A stretch of 54,885 nucleotides of DNA from Chara braunii (Eukaryota > Streptophyta > Charophyceae > Charales > Characeae). The stretch covers positions 2,555,632-2,610,516 of the forward strand of contig BFEA01000102.1 in the NCBI GenBank assembly GCA_003427395.1, in the 5' to 3' direction. This document shows, piece by piece, positions 39,613-50,902 of this stretch; position 1 is the first letter of the stretch, and every line of letters starts with the position of its first letter. A model generated the notes under the pieces. The model saw only the letters and a program-made list of their open reading frames with translations. It did not search any database and was not told where the DNA came from. A program made the position numbers and the translations under genes.

Positions 39613-41253
39613 GTGCTGAGGAAATCACAGACGCTACCCGTATCCAAGACCCAGGATGCTCCACAGCTAAGAATGGTCCTACCCAATAGGATCAGACTAG
39701 CAAGTTGGAACATCCGGGGCCTTGGAGATCATAATGATACACACAAAAGGAGTAGACTTTCACGCTTGACTCATTCCAAAAATATACACATCCTTGCTCT
39801 GCAGGAAACCAAAATTGGGTTTGAAAAGATGCAAGAGATTCAAAGTTGGTGGCCTGACCCGCAATACTGGGCTCCTGCGGATGGCACGAAAGGCGGTGTG
39901 GCAGTTCTGTTGGACAAGAGCTTAGAGGTCGATGTGATAGATAACTGTTCAGACCCAGAAGGCCGCTGGGTATGGGTTAAATTAGCTGTGGATGAAGAGG
40001 ACTGGGCGGTGATGTCCATATACACCCCGGTAAGCTATGCCGAAAGGATAGATTTTTTTGCTAACTTACCTAAATATGTACCAGACACAGAAAACTTGTT
40101 GCTGCTTGGAGATTGGAACTGTGTCCTGAACCCAGGTTTAGATTCCCCCAATCCCACTCCCATAAGGACTGATGCCCTATTACTCCATTGTTTAATGGAA
40201 GCTCAAGGCTTGGTTGACGCCTTCAAAACTATAAACCCTCATTTAAATGGATACACGTGGCGAGGTCCACGTCCTTCCAGAAATACTCCTCAGCCTAAAA
40301 AACGGCTTGATCTTATTCTGGTCAGAGGGGCCCCGTGGGATCGAGCAATAGGTACGGAAGTGAAATCTTTATCTCTATCTGACCACTATCCGGTTGTAAT
40401 AGAAGTCATATCTAAAGATATAGTAACAAAATCTCGTCCTCCCTTTAAATTAAATGTTAACATTCTGAAAGACCCAGAGATTTCTCAATGGGTGAGGTCT
40501 CAAATGAAGGATTGGAAAAAAACTAAAGACTTATTCCCAAGCCTTGCAGACTGGGTGGAAGTGGGCATAGGCATACTTCGAGAGACAATGATTGAGTTTG
40601 CCAGAATGAAAACGGATTCTAGAAACTGGAAGGAAAAACAGCTAATGAGTATTGTTGAAGAAGCGGATGCCCGCTCAGACTCAGACCCGTTTTTAGAATA
40701 TTATTGGTACCAAAGAAGGGTGACAGCCTTAAGGGAACTGGAACAACTAGAAATCCAAAAACAGAAAGACTGGAAGGAGTGGCTAAAAATTAAAGGTATT
40801 ATGGGGCATGATAAGATGTCTAAGGAGACATTTAGGATGCTCATATTACGAAAGGCCAAACCTGTCATGAGGGAATTAATACACCCCTTTGCAATCCAAA
40901 CACCCATTGCTAAGGATACGGAAGAACTTTGTGCCTATGCTATGGAGTACTTTCAGGACATTGTTGCTACTAGGCGCCCCTTTGATAACTTTGATTTGAA
41001 CCTGAAGGAATCCTCTCCATTTTGGAATTGTTCTACGACTAGAATCTCATCACAACAGCGTCTGGAATTAGATAGTCCTATTACAGTAGAAGAAGTCACT
41101 AGAGCAGCCAGACGAATGGCCAAGGGCAAATGCCAGGCCCAGATGGCCTTCCAATTGAATTTTTTTTATCTGCATGGAATGTGTTTGGTAATTTGTTTTG
41201 TAACATTTTTAATGAGACTTTGGAATTTGGCTCCTTGCCGAAAGGCCTGGTAA
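39613..41253 (+). pseudogene. L1-like LINE: endonuclease and start of RT
   Basis: A 546-codon frame encoding an apurinic-type endonuclease. Visible motifs are LASWNIRGLG, LALQETKI (catalytic Glu), GGVAVLLDK, LLGDWNCVL (Asp), GYTW, KRLDLILV (Asp) and SLSDHYPVVI (His). A helical linker follows, then RARRMAKGKC entering the RT domain. At about 41131 the frame slips by one base: the RT motif Pro-Gly-Pro-Asp-Gly and the following residues continue in another frame, so the final 35-odd residues of this frame are nonsense. The ATG at 39613 is one option; 39673 (MVLPNRIRLASWN) is another. The endonuclease itself looks intact. Confidence 0.88.
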
Positions 41254-43792
41254 CAGGAATGATATTTCTACTCTACAAAAAAGAAGATAAAAAGGAAATA
41301 AAAAATTGATGACCCATATCGGTCCTGAACGTATCTTATAAATTGTTGGCAAAAGTGTTAGCCCTTAGATTAGCCCCTATCCTTTCGTCTGTGGTAGGAA
41401 AGGAGCACGGGGCATTCGTTAAAGGGCGATCAATATTTGACAACATTATGGCTACGGTTCAGGCATTAGAAATAATTGGTAAAGAGAAAAGGGAAGTGGC
41501 AATCTTAATGTTGGATATGGAAAAGGCATATGACAAAGTGGGTTGGGCCTTTGTCAACAGTTCCCTTTTGAATATGGGGTTTGGCCAAGCTTTTCGTTGC
41601 TGGGTTAAGGCAATGTATGCGGACGCAAAGGCGACAGTCCTAGTAAATGGGAAGCAGTCGGAAGAGTTTGGCCTCTCTCGGTCCCTGAAACAGGGATGTC
41701 CCCTTGCGCCGCTAATATTTGTCCTCCAGTTAGAGGTCCTCCTAGCAAACATAAGGTCAAATTATTTAATAACGGGCCTCTGCATTTCACCCTCCCTGCA
41801 TTGGAAGGGAGGTGTTTTAGCAGATGACCTGACCATTGTTTGTGAGAACATAGAAAGGGCCCTGAACGAATTACATAAAGTTATGGATGAGTACTGTGTA
41901 TTATCTGAAGATTCCATAAATTGGAATACGTCTGCATTCTTCTTACCTTCCCCCTATGAGTTGTGTGTGGACTGGGGATTGAAACGGGTTCCCACCAATT
42001 TTTTAGACCGGTTCTTGGGAGTGCATATCTCATTAGCAAACTACTGTCAAATTCAAGATGCCCTCTTGGTCGACAAGGTGGTATCAATAGCAAGTTGGGA
42101 GAGACGTTCCTACCTTTCTCTCTTTGGTAGAGCTCTGGTGGTATCTGCAACAGCCTTCTCAATCCTTTGGTTTCCCCTGACGATCCATCGGTTAGGCAAG
42201 TCGGCCTATTAGACGATCAAGGCGGCAGCTGCGCGCTATGTATGGAAGCCTGACGCGGTGGAGGACCAACGGTATATATCCAAGGTGGCATGGGAAGTAG
42301 TGGCTACCCCAAGGAAGAAAGGAGGATTAGGGATCCTTGATCCGGAACAACAAAATGTCGCCCTACTTGCGAAATGGCCAATACAGGCAATGGGAAATGG
42401 AGAAGGAAAGGAGTGGAAGGATTGAGCAAAATATTTATTGGGAATAGAATGGGACTTGGAGGACCCCTCGAAGGTATGGCTGTGCATGTTGATTAAGTCC
42501 TTTGGAACAAGGAAGGTGAAATCCAATGTATGGAGTGGTATCCTGAGCGCATGGTCGAAAATCTTCCCGGACAAGATTTTCCACCTTCAACAAAGCATGA
42601 GATTTTGAATCAGATACTTTTCGAGAACCCGGGGATAACAAAGGCAGATGGCTCAACATTCTCAGCTTCGGGGAACGGGGGAAGTTTCGGCAAGGCGTGG
42701 GCGAAGAAGGGAGTCTTGCAGTTAAAGGACATATGGGATGCCGATCAAGCCGTGTTCTTGTCTGAATCACAGCTGAGAAGGAAACTACCCAGACTACATA
42801 ATGTTAAAAGGCATAGGGAAACACTTATAGCGGTCATCCCTCCGAATTGGGTCAGGATACTACAACCGGATACCGATCATCCGGCAGGTACTTGGCTGAG
42901 GGCGGAAGACCACCCAAGTCGTTTCCTGCAGATCCTCGACATTGGATACAATAGCCCTGAGGGAAGTGAGAGTGGAGCTTCAGATCCAGCATAAGAAAAC
43001 GCCTGCAACATTGCTAGGAGATGCGTCTCAGTTCAAAATAGAGCCCCTCCTGCAAGGATGGTCGATATACTCCAAGTTCATACCTTTGATCCAATACAGA
43101 CCAAGAGTGGGGGTTCAAAGACAGCAAACAAGTCTGAAGAAATCAGCAGTCTCCTTGGCCTTGCAACGAGCAGAATCTCACCAGTTGACAGGGGTAACGG
43201 AATATAAGTTGATCAGCCTCTGGAAGACACTCACCAAACTAACAGTGAAAAAACAGACAGGTATTATGTGGCTTCGGTCATTGTTCGTAACTGCCACTGC
43301 AATGTGGCTGTCGTCAAAGGACATGGAGGTGAATACCCAGTGCCAACGCTGCAATTGGGGCTGGGAAAATATGATTCACATATGGTTGTACTGCCCCCTA
43401 GTAGTTGAGGTATTGCAGTGGTGGACGGTTCACTGGGGAAAGATATCGGCAGGGGCTTTTGAATGGTCCGACTCGTGGATGGTTACTGGAATCCTGCCTT
43501 CTGGCTTTTGTTACTCTACGGACTAGGGCTACATTGCCCTCTGTTGCAGAGGGGTGATTATGGAGGTTATCTGGAAGGCAAAAAACGGTAAAGTATTCAG
43601 AAATGAAGACACTTCACGTAAGCAACAACAACAGCAAGTGAAACAAAATATACGAAGAATTATTCAAGCAGATTGACAAAAGTTCAATGTTGTCCGCTTT
43701 CAGAGAACCTGGGCCAAAAAGGGTAAACTGGCCTCAGTGAACGTTGAGGGTAGGATGGAGATTTGTGCATGGTTATCGGATACTCACGACTA
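41254..43792 (+). pseudogene. L1-like LINE: reverse transcriptase, zinc knuckle
   Basis: RT continues from about 41295 (PISVLNVSYKLLAKVLALRL) through an open frame to 42212. Motifs include HGAFVKGRSIFDN, ILMLDMEKAYDKVGW, LKQGCPLAP and LADDLTI (the usual Tyr before Ala-Asp-Asp is Leu). Stops or frameshifts then occur at 42210-42212, about 42423 and several later points. The zf-RVT segment CQRCNWGWENMIHIWLYC (C-x2-C..H-x4-C) lies in 42942-43526, and VIWKAKNGKVFRNED near 43571 is the usual C-terminal helix. The element is inactive. Confidence 0.86.
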
Positions 43793-44097
43793 AGGATCGG
43801 TCGATATCAGTTAAACTCAGGGGAATAGGAGTCTCCATGGTCTTTCCAGCTTGAATTTTTTCTAAGCTTAAATTTTTACTCAGTGCTTCAAGGTTTACCT
43901 TTCGCAAAGTTAAATGCTTAAAATGGGATGCTGGACCCATTTTTCAGCATTAGTATTGTAAAACTTTAGGCAATCAGAAATTTCTGAGTTTTTTCTTAGG
44001 CGAAACTGGCTAAGGCTGCCAGGATAAATCCAGGTAGAATTGTGAGGTCCCCGGCCTCGTCCCAACGATTATTGCAATATAAAGTTTCAATGCTTTC

Positions 44098-44130
<33 letters not shown>
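43793..44130 (+). mobile_element. LINE 3' UTR and poly-A tail
   Basis: Non-coding 3' region containing GAATTGTGAGGTCCCCGGCC (also at 30636) and AATATAAAGTTTCAATGC, ending in 32 A (44099-44130). The A-tail abuts the right 1.3-kb repeat directly. Confidence 0.88.
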
Positions 44131-44133
<3 letters not shown>

Positions 44134-45489
44134 GAACATACCCCGCTGTATCTTGTGTCCTTTTCACATTTGGCGAGGGCATTTTTCTACCCCTTCCAGT
44201 TTGGGCGGGGTGATTTTCAACCCTTCTGTTCACTGATGGCCTCAGGTGGAGGCTTGCTTGCGGCTGAGGACCTTAGGACGTGAGAATAGCCTTTCAGATT
44301 GGCCAACCATTGGGGGGGAGGCCGCGGGGCACGCAGTCCTAAGAGCTTTAGCTTTTCTTTTTGTCCACGACCCAATCAAACTGGTGGAGGTGATAAGAGC
44401 ATCCCCCACGAGTTGTGCCAGTGCCCCACTTGAGGAGGTTTAGTTCTGGTTTTGGAGTATTCACGGGTCCCTGCCGTCAGATCTGAAAATCTTATGGCCA
44501 CAAGGTGACCACATTGAAAAGANACTCAAAACATGCCCCTNNTAGTGNGGCATGGCCCCCGCTTTAATTTGGTGGGGAGCTGCTCNTGCTGGAAATANNG
44601 TCCAGNTTCCATTTCCTGAATTTCATGAAGCCGATGGTTTAGACTTTTCCTCCCCATGCAAACCTCCTACCCCATCCCCAAATTGTGACCTTGATATCCC
44701 GCTGCCTGGGACTCGTCGAGATAAAATGGAAAAAATAGAAGTCCTTGATGATGGTTGATTGCTCAGAAGTGAGTCATAGAGTTGAGGCCGCAGGCCCACA
44801 CACCGCGGGAAAATCGAGGGCGGGCGGGACCGCTTCGCCAAGATCTTGGCGAGAAAAACAACTCGGCCTCTGAGCAGACTTAGTGGCTGTGCTGTGACCG
44901 CAGGTTTGCCTCTGTCTCTTATACACATCTAGATGTGTATAAGAGACAGGACTTAGTGGCTGTGCTGTGACCGCAGGTTTGCCTATGCGATGGGCGCAGC
45001 TGCCGGCGGATGAAATCCCGAAGCCGCTCCGCGTGAGTCAAGTCAGCCTGCAGCGACCGGTCCTGTGCCGGTTACTTATACACTCGCAGCTCCTGGATCA
45101 AGTGGCGGTCGGTCCTCCGAAGGGCTTCTTCCGGCAGGGTGAGTTCCACTAAGTCCCTTCGTGGATCTTGGCTCACTCGCTCGCATCCGTAGATCTTGAA
45201 AATAAGGAATTAATCCTAGAAAAGGACAGTGAATTCTTTAGAAAGACAGCGCCCTCCGTTGAAACTGAAGATCGTTGACGAGAAGGCCACCAGGAGACAG
45301 TTATGAAATAAAGAAATTGGTCCTTAGAAACAGTGTCCGCCGTTGATACTGAAGATCGTCGATGATAAGACCTCAGGAGACAGTTGCGAAAAAATAACTG
45401 AATTGATAGTATCTTGTCAATGCTGAAGTGATGGTTGCATCTGGCCCCGTCGAGTAGGTACCAACTACAAGGGCTCGAGTAGGACAGTT
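44131..45489 (+). repeat. 1.3-kb direct repeat, right copy (with artefact)
   Basis: Second copy of 38140-39438 with small indels and several ambiguous bases (44523, 44541-44542, 44548, 44586, 44598-44599, 44606). A Nextera junction and a 35-bp duplicated flank sit inside. It ends GGGCTCGAGTAGGACAGTT. Confidence 0.88.
44912..44949. other. Nextera mate-pair junction adapter (artefact)
   Basis: The complete 38-bp junction. The 35 bp before it (44877-44911) are repeated immediately after it (44950-44984), showing a false local duplication. Confidence 0.97.
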
Positions 45490-45593
45490 GCTGCCTGGGA
45501 CTCGTCGAGATAAAATGGAAAAAACAGAAGTCCTTGATAATGGCCGATTGCTCAGAAGTGAGTCATAGAGTTGGGGCCGCAGGCCCACACACC
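45490..45593 (+). repeat. Partial third copy of the 1.3-kb repeat
   Basis: GCTGCCTGGGACTCGTCGAG through GCCGCAGGCCCACACACC repeats 38723-38826, joined directly to the end of the right copy. Confidence 0.88.
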
Positions 45594-45639
45594 TCCTATG
45601 CCTCCCCAAATCCCTCGATCATCCCACAAGTGACATGTC

Positions 45640-46760
45640 ATCTTGCAGGGAGTGGTGGAACGAGCGAATGAGCGATGGAAGCAAGAGGCAGAAGCGAGCG
45701 ACGCCGGAAATAGCTGGGAGTTATCAAGCAGGACTAGAATGGAGCAGCAAGCTAATAGAAGAGTTTGGGTCCGGAAAGCGTTGACAAAGTGGAATGAAGA
45801 AGTTGCTTCTTGGATTGAATTAATGGTTGGAACGAAATGAAGTGGCTAGGAGTTGTATGACATGTAATGACTTAGATGTTCTTTCCTTCTTAAGCAGTCA
45901 ATGGTTGGTTGAGATTGAGAGTAGGTGTCGAACTACTGATAGTGATGGAGAACCGATGGTATCACCGTCAACTGTGGATGCGGTGGTAAATTGCTTAAGT
46001 GGGGCATTTAGATTGCTTGGGAGGGAGGAAGGGGATGATCCTTGTCAAGGGAGTCGTGTAAAAGCATTTCGAAAGGCGTACAGGGAGTATGGGTTGGCGA
46101 GAGGGGTTATAGGGGAGTCTGCGCGCCGCTAGGTTGGGAGAAACTAAAAATTGTAATTGATTATATAAGATGCAAGATAAAGATACTGAAGAGAATGCAA
46201 GAGGCTGAGGCTTATCGGGATGCAGCGATGTTTCTATATTTGTGGGAAAGTTAGCAACGATGCGGGGAAGGTTTGCGATTGCAGTACAAGGAAATTGATA
46301 TAGGAAATTGTTTAGTAAGACCGGGTTATACTAAGACCGATGGTCATGGGGGCCGATTTTTTATATGATTAAAGAAAATTATGGAGAGTGAAAAAACCTT
46401 CTTAGAAATACTGCTGGAATTGATCGTTGTGTATGAGAGTCCTGGGGTTGATTTGCGAACTGGATACTTGTTCCGAGCTGGTCGAGGGTGTAATGTACTG
46501 GGCGGTGGTGCTTTCAATAAAAGAACAGAGAAGTGGTTTGGAGAGGCCGAAGTTTATAAAGGAGAGAGTGGGCATAACTTTCAAATTGGTGGTTTGCAAG
46601 CTGGAATAGAGGAGGGATGAAGTTTATGGGAGATGATGAGGCAGGGAACATGGAGTAGTGTTGGTACATTTATGCGGTATGGTTATGGAATGAAAAGGGG
46701 GTGGAAACACAGCGGGGAGTTGTTTGAGGGAAATGAGAAGAATGTGGCAGAGGATTAGGT
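45640..46760 (+). pseudogene. Tyrosine recombinase of DIRS/PAT-like element
   Basis: Decayed phage-integrase-type recombinase, split over three frames. The N-terminal SAM-like part includes LDVLSFLSSQWLVEIESRC and SPSTVDAVVNCLSGAFRLLG (45890-46025) and KAFRKAYREYGLARG. The catalytic part includes YRDAAMFLYLWES, a TAG stop, then QRCGEGLRLQYKEID (first catalytic Arg region, about 46215-46300). Next come GESGHNFQIGGLQAG (the His-x-x-Arg box, with Arg replaced by Gln) and GTWSSVGTFMRYGYG (catalytic Tyr region, about 46645-46690). The strand is opposite to the RT, with 3' ends facing. The family assignment rests on motif order; stops and the lost Arg make it inactive. Confidence 0.7.
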
Positions 46761-47127
46761 GGAGAATAAGATGCAAGCGAGACCAATGATGGCTGGATTG
46801 GGGCAGGAGTGATGAATTCTCGGGCTGGGAATGCAAGAGTAGATAGATTTAGGAATGATTAAAGTACGGAAAATGTTAAGAGAAAGGATTTTGGGCAACC
46901 AGTTTGCCTTACGCGAATCAGGGAAGATAAACAGATAGGTGGCAGGGACGGTTGAGGCAAGGGACACGACTTCGTGAATGAGAGTAGTTGGAGGGAAAAA
47001 ACATCTGTAAGGCGAGGCAGGGATAAAATTTCAATAAAGGGATAGCGCATCGACGAAAGAAGCGGATGAGGACCAAGTTCTAAAAATGAAGACAGGGCAG
47101 GCATAATGATAGTCTGAAGCGAAGAGA
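46761..47127. other. Spacer between convergent element genes
   Basis: Purine-rich plus strand between the recombinase and RT/RNase H 3' ends. The minus strand is open for about 80 codons (46859-47104) without recognised motifs; it could be a decayed extension of the RT polyprotein. Confidence 0.4.
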
Positions 47128-48720
47128 TTACCTATTGAGTTGAAGATTTTGTTTTTTTAAGTAAGAGGAGATACCCCAATCTGTATTATCTTGTGTTATG
47201 GATAAGTCATCCGCGATCTGATTTAGATTTCTGGGAATCCAGTTTGGGAAAAGGCAGGAGTCATAAGTTATAAGTAAGGAAGAGATAAGACGAAGCCAAT
47301 GGTTAAAGAGAGGGTCTGGGGAACGAAGATTGTTGAGCAGGGCTATTGCAGATTGACTATCTGAAAGAAGTCTGATGGCGGATGAAAAAAAAAGTTGAGG
47401 ATGTGAGTTTTGAAGAAGTAAGAGAGTTTGAAGTACTGCAAAAAGTTCTCTATGTGTGGAGGAAGCCGGAAGGAGAAAACTTGGAAGACATTGATTAAAA
47501 AGGAGAGGGTGTCCTGAAGGAGTAATGATGACACCAATTTGGTTTGCTGATGCATCTGTAGAGGTAGTAGATGTAATTGAATGTTTAACCCAAAGTCGGC
47601 CAGGAAGGTTGGGTAGGTGCTCGGTCCACCAAATGAGGTCTTGCGTTAAGGAGTCAGAGACGGGGACCGGTGAATCTCAATTTGCCGGTGAGATGGCTGA
47701 GTAAATAGATGAAGTGCAAAGAAGAGTTGCGAGGAAAGCTTGAACGAGGGAACTTGAAGCCAGTTTCCCAGCGAGTTTAGCTAGGGTTTTACTTGAGGGG
47801 GTGGAATGGGAGGTTGAAGTGATGAGAGCCAATATTTTTTTTACCTTATCTTCTGGAATTCTCATTCTTTTGAAATGGGAATCAATCTTAAAACCTAGGA
47901 ATTTAATGGATTGTGAAGGAAAAAAGGAACATTTTTTAAGGCTTAGAAAAAAATTGAGGTTGTGGAGAAGTGCTACATAGTTGAAGGAATGCCAAAGGAG
48001 GAGGGCAAAGTTCTGGTTTGCTAAGGCAGAATCATCTATATAAGAGGTTTTAAAAATATGACGGAGTCGAAGTTCTGCCACAACTTCCTGCATTACTGTT
48101 GTAAAAATCCAACATGCGGCAGGAATGCCAAAGCAAAGAGTAGTAAATTGGTAAGTTGACCCGTCCCAGGAAAAGGCGAGGTAAGGTCTGTGCTCTAGGT
48201 GGATTGGTATATGATAATATCAAATTTTTAATGTCAAAACAAGTTAGAAAATCTTGGGTTTGTGAACCACACAGAGGTGCTACTAAATCATTGATAGATT
48301 CATAGTGAAATTCCGGAAAGGAAAGAAAAAAATTAACAAATCTAACATCCAGAATGAATCTGGTTTTGGAAGAACTTTCAATGGCAAAAAATGGATTAAC
48401 AACTAGAGGATTCATAGAGTTCTCGATGACACCATAGGCAAGGAGTTGAGATATTGAAGAGGTGATGAAGGAATTGTGATGAGGAAGAAGTGAATGATTA
48501 GGAATTGTAGTTGGAGAAGGTTTTTCACACAATAGAATTCTTTTGAAAGCAGAGGCTGAATAAACTTTTTTTACCATGTGTCTGACTTCAATAATCTTTT
48601 TAACCGGGGTATGCTTATTACCAACAAAACTAAGTTTGACGCCATGCCGAATCCATTGGAGGACAGAGTGAGCATATCTGCTTGAACAAGAGGAGAGGAG
48701 CAGGGACCAGTTACTAAAGC
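47128..48720 (-). pseudogene. DIRS-like reverse transcriptase-RNase H
   Basis: RT starts around VLQWIRHGVKLSFVGNK (48660) and VKKVYSASAF, then ISQLLAYGVIENSMNPLVVN, KTRFILDVRFVN and LTCFDIK. A one-base slip near 48220 shifts frame to YHIPIHLEHRPYLAFSWDGS, FGIPAACWIFTTVM, SYIDDSALANQNFALL (catalytic Asp-Asp) and IKFLGFKIDS. The next section, SKTLAKLAGKLASS, is typical of DIRS-group elements. After one TGA (about 47676) RNase H follows in the same frame: DLIWWTEHLPNLPGRLW, STDASANQIG (Asp), STHRELFAVL (Glu), LLSDSQSAIALL (Asp) and NQIADDLS (Asp). One frameshift and one stop make it a young pseudogene. Confidence 0.8.
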
Positions 48721-48875
48721 AGTGGGAGGGAGAAGCGGCAAAAAATTGATTCGGGTTGCGAAGTCAACAGTTAGGTTCCTGAAGGGCAAAGGTAGCAAGG
48801 CGAAGTTGCTCAACTGAAGGAGTGGAAGAGAAATTGGAAAGTATTTCAGGAATTGACGGGGGTTGGAATGACAAT

Positions 48876-50102
48876 TCATTGTGTTGAATGTCTGGTGAGT
48901 TCTGACGAAGAGGAGGAGGGGATGGACTTGGGATTCGAGTCGCTGTGAGGGCGCTTAGAAGCGCGGTTGAAGTCGTAGCCTCTGTTTGACTTGTCTTCAT
49001 AGTGGCGCTTCGAGGATGGTTTCTTGAAGTCATCAGATTTGCCGGCCTCCTCCTTTCTTTTACTGGATGATGAGTCAGATTCAGATTTGCCATACCTGCA
49101 AATAAACAATAATGAGAGGTAGATAAGCCCATGAACGCGAATGGCGTGGACCTACTTAACGGTCCAGGGCAATAATAACTTGAGATCGGGCGACTGCCCT
49201 TTTGCTTACCTAGAATGGTCCCTCTTTGCGATGTTTAGGCAATAGTTGTATTTTGTTTCGATGATAGGGAGCGCCTTCTCCATTCCTTCGCGCAAGGCCT
49301 TGTTAAGAGCTGATCTTGTTTCCTTGGATATCTTGTGGTCGATACAATCTTTAACCACCGAGGCGACTCGAGTTGCAAAATCGTTGGCAATAGCCCTTCC
49401 AAACGGATAATGATGGTAATTGAGATTGATAGTGTAGAAACGGATAACCGTAGCGACTTCATGATGCCAGGCAGGAACACAGAACATTTTGTACCAGACC
49501 TGCAGTTCGTCATAAGAGGGGCCAGATTTATCATCGACACAAATCTTGATAGCTTCCATATCGGAGAGCAGATTTCGGTAGAGCTCATTGGCAGTCTGTG
49601 TTTCCTCCTCCTTCTTAGCGAGTTCCCTTAGGAAGGCTTTCGTGGCTGACTTGGTTTCACTCTCTTGCTTAAGAAGTTGAAGCTTAAGTTGCTCGAAGAG
49701 ATCCATAGAGACCATTTGCGTTGAGGGATTGGGTTGCAGAGAAGTGGATGGAGTTGAGAGATGAGGTTGGGAAGGAATGGTGGGGTTTTGAGGGGAAGGG
49801 GTGACCGGGGCGAGAGGTGGAGGTGTTCTGGAAAAAGGTGGTGGAGGGATAGAAAAGGGGGAAGGGGGAGACAAAGGTTTAATTTTGATGGCTAGTGCGC
49901 TGACTTTATATTGCCTCTGAAAATTGTTAGGGGTAATAAGAAACAGTAATTTCTGGGGGTCGTGCATAGTAGGATTAAGGCATTGGATAATCCTAGCAGG
50001 AGTGTAAATGGGAGGAAAAATGGGAAGTACAGCAAGGACTTCTGCCCCAGTGAGTGAAAGGGGACCTGAGGCATTGAGATAGGCTAAAAGCATAGAGTCC
50101 AT
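48876..50102 (-). CDS. Gag-like ORF1 of the DIRS-like element, one intron
   Basis: ATG at 50102 (MDSMLLAYLNASGPLS). Exon 1 is 50102-49210, then a 114-bp intron (49209-49096) with donor TCTAG|GTAAGC and acceptor TTTGCAG|GTATG, then exon 2, 49095-48876. The phase-2 junction keeps the frame (DHSR-YGKSESD), giving about 370 aa. Layout: N-terminal region (1-85), Pro-rich linker (about 90-145), coiled coil with KQESETKSATKAFLRELAKK (about 155-200), a domain with YDELQVWYKMFCVPAWHHEV and NYCLNIAKRDHS, and a Ser/Lys/Arg-rich basic tail. No protein family was recognised. Its place just 5' of the RT on the same strand suggests the nucleocapsid-like first ORF. It is uninterrupted, unlike the RT and recombinase. 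Confidence 0.65.
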
Positions 50103-50196
50103 CAGAAACACACGAAAAAAAAAGAAGATTTTAGAAGAAAATATAACTTTGATGATTTTTTCGTTCCTTCTTTCTCCTTCTCTCCCTTTTCCCGTC

Positions 50197-50237
<41 letters not shown>

Positions 50238-50671
50238 AATGTGCAGGGGGAGACCGAACTTATAAACTTTCAAGGATAACTTGTCTAAGAAGTTCTCGAA
50301 CTCTTAAAATAAGAGGGCGATTAAGAGGATAGGTGGGGTTAAAAAGAAGATGATAAATATGCAGGAAAAGAATTGAAGTATTTTAAAAGGAAAACATAGA
50401 ATTAGGAGTTGGTTCTTAGATAGTGAGAAGATTTTAAGAAGGGCGACAAAAGGCGTAAGCACGAAGATATCCGTCAATTTGTCAAGAAAGGTGTCCATGG
50501 TGCCTGCAAGACAAGATGGGGCTAAAATAAATAATTGAATTGTTCAACTGCAGGGAGGCCTCAATTCCGACGTTCCTTTCACCTCTTCTCTCCCCCCCCT
50601 TGTATGTTAATATTATTATCCCCCTCCCCCTCTTTTTTTTTTTTTCTTTTTTTTTATAAATAAAGTTTCAC

Positions 50672-50818
50672 AGATTTGGTTGATCAAAGAAAAATTAGCT
50701 AGAAGGTTTAGGCTAAGGTGCAGACTTGCAACCCTTGTTTTTTTTTTTTTTTTTTTTCACAGATTTGCTTGATCAGAGAAAAATCAGATAGAAGGTTTTA
50801 AGCTAAGGTGCAGACTTA
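50672..50818. repeat. Direct repeat, period about 88 bp
   Basis: CACAGATTTGGTTGATCAAAG..AGGCTAAGGTGCAGACTT and its copy CACAGATTTGCTTGATCAGAG..AAGCTAAGGTGCAGACTT, each preceded by a poly-T tract. Confidence 0.85.
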
Positions 50819-50871
50819 CAAAAATTCAAATAAAAGATAACCCCCTTCCTCCTTTATTATCTCTTTCTTCC

Positions 50872-50902
<31 letters not shown>

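Noticed and set aside
38140-45489. LTR retrotransposon with 1.3-kb LTRs
   Set aside because: The repeats lack TG..CA ends, and the enclosed element is a poly-A-tailed LINE with an endonuclease and no LTR-type integrase or protease.
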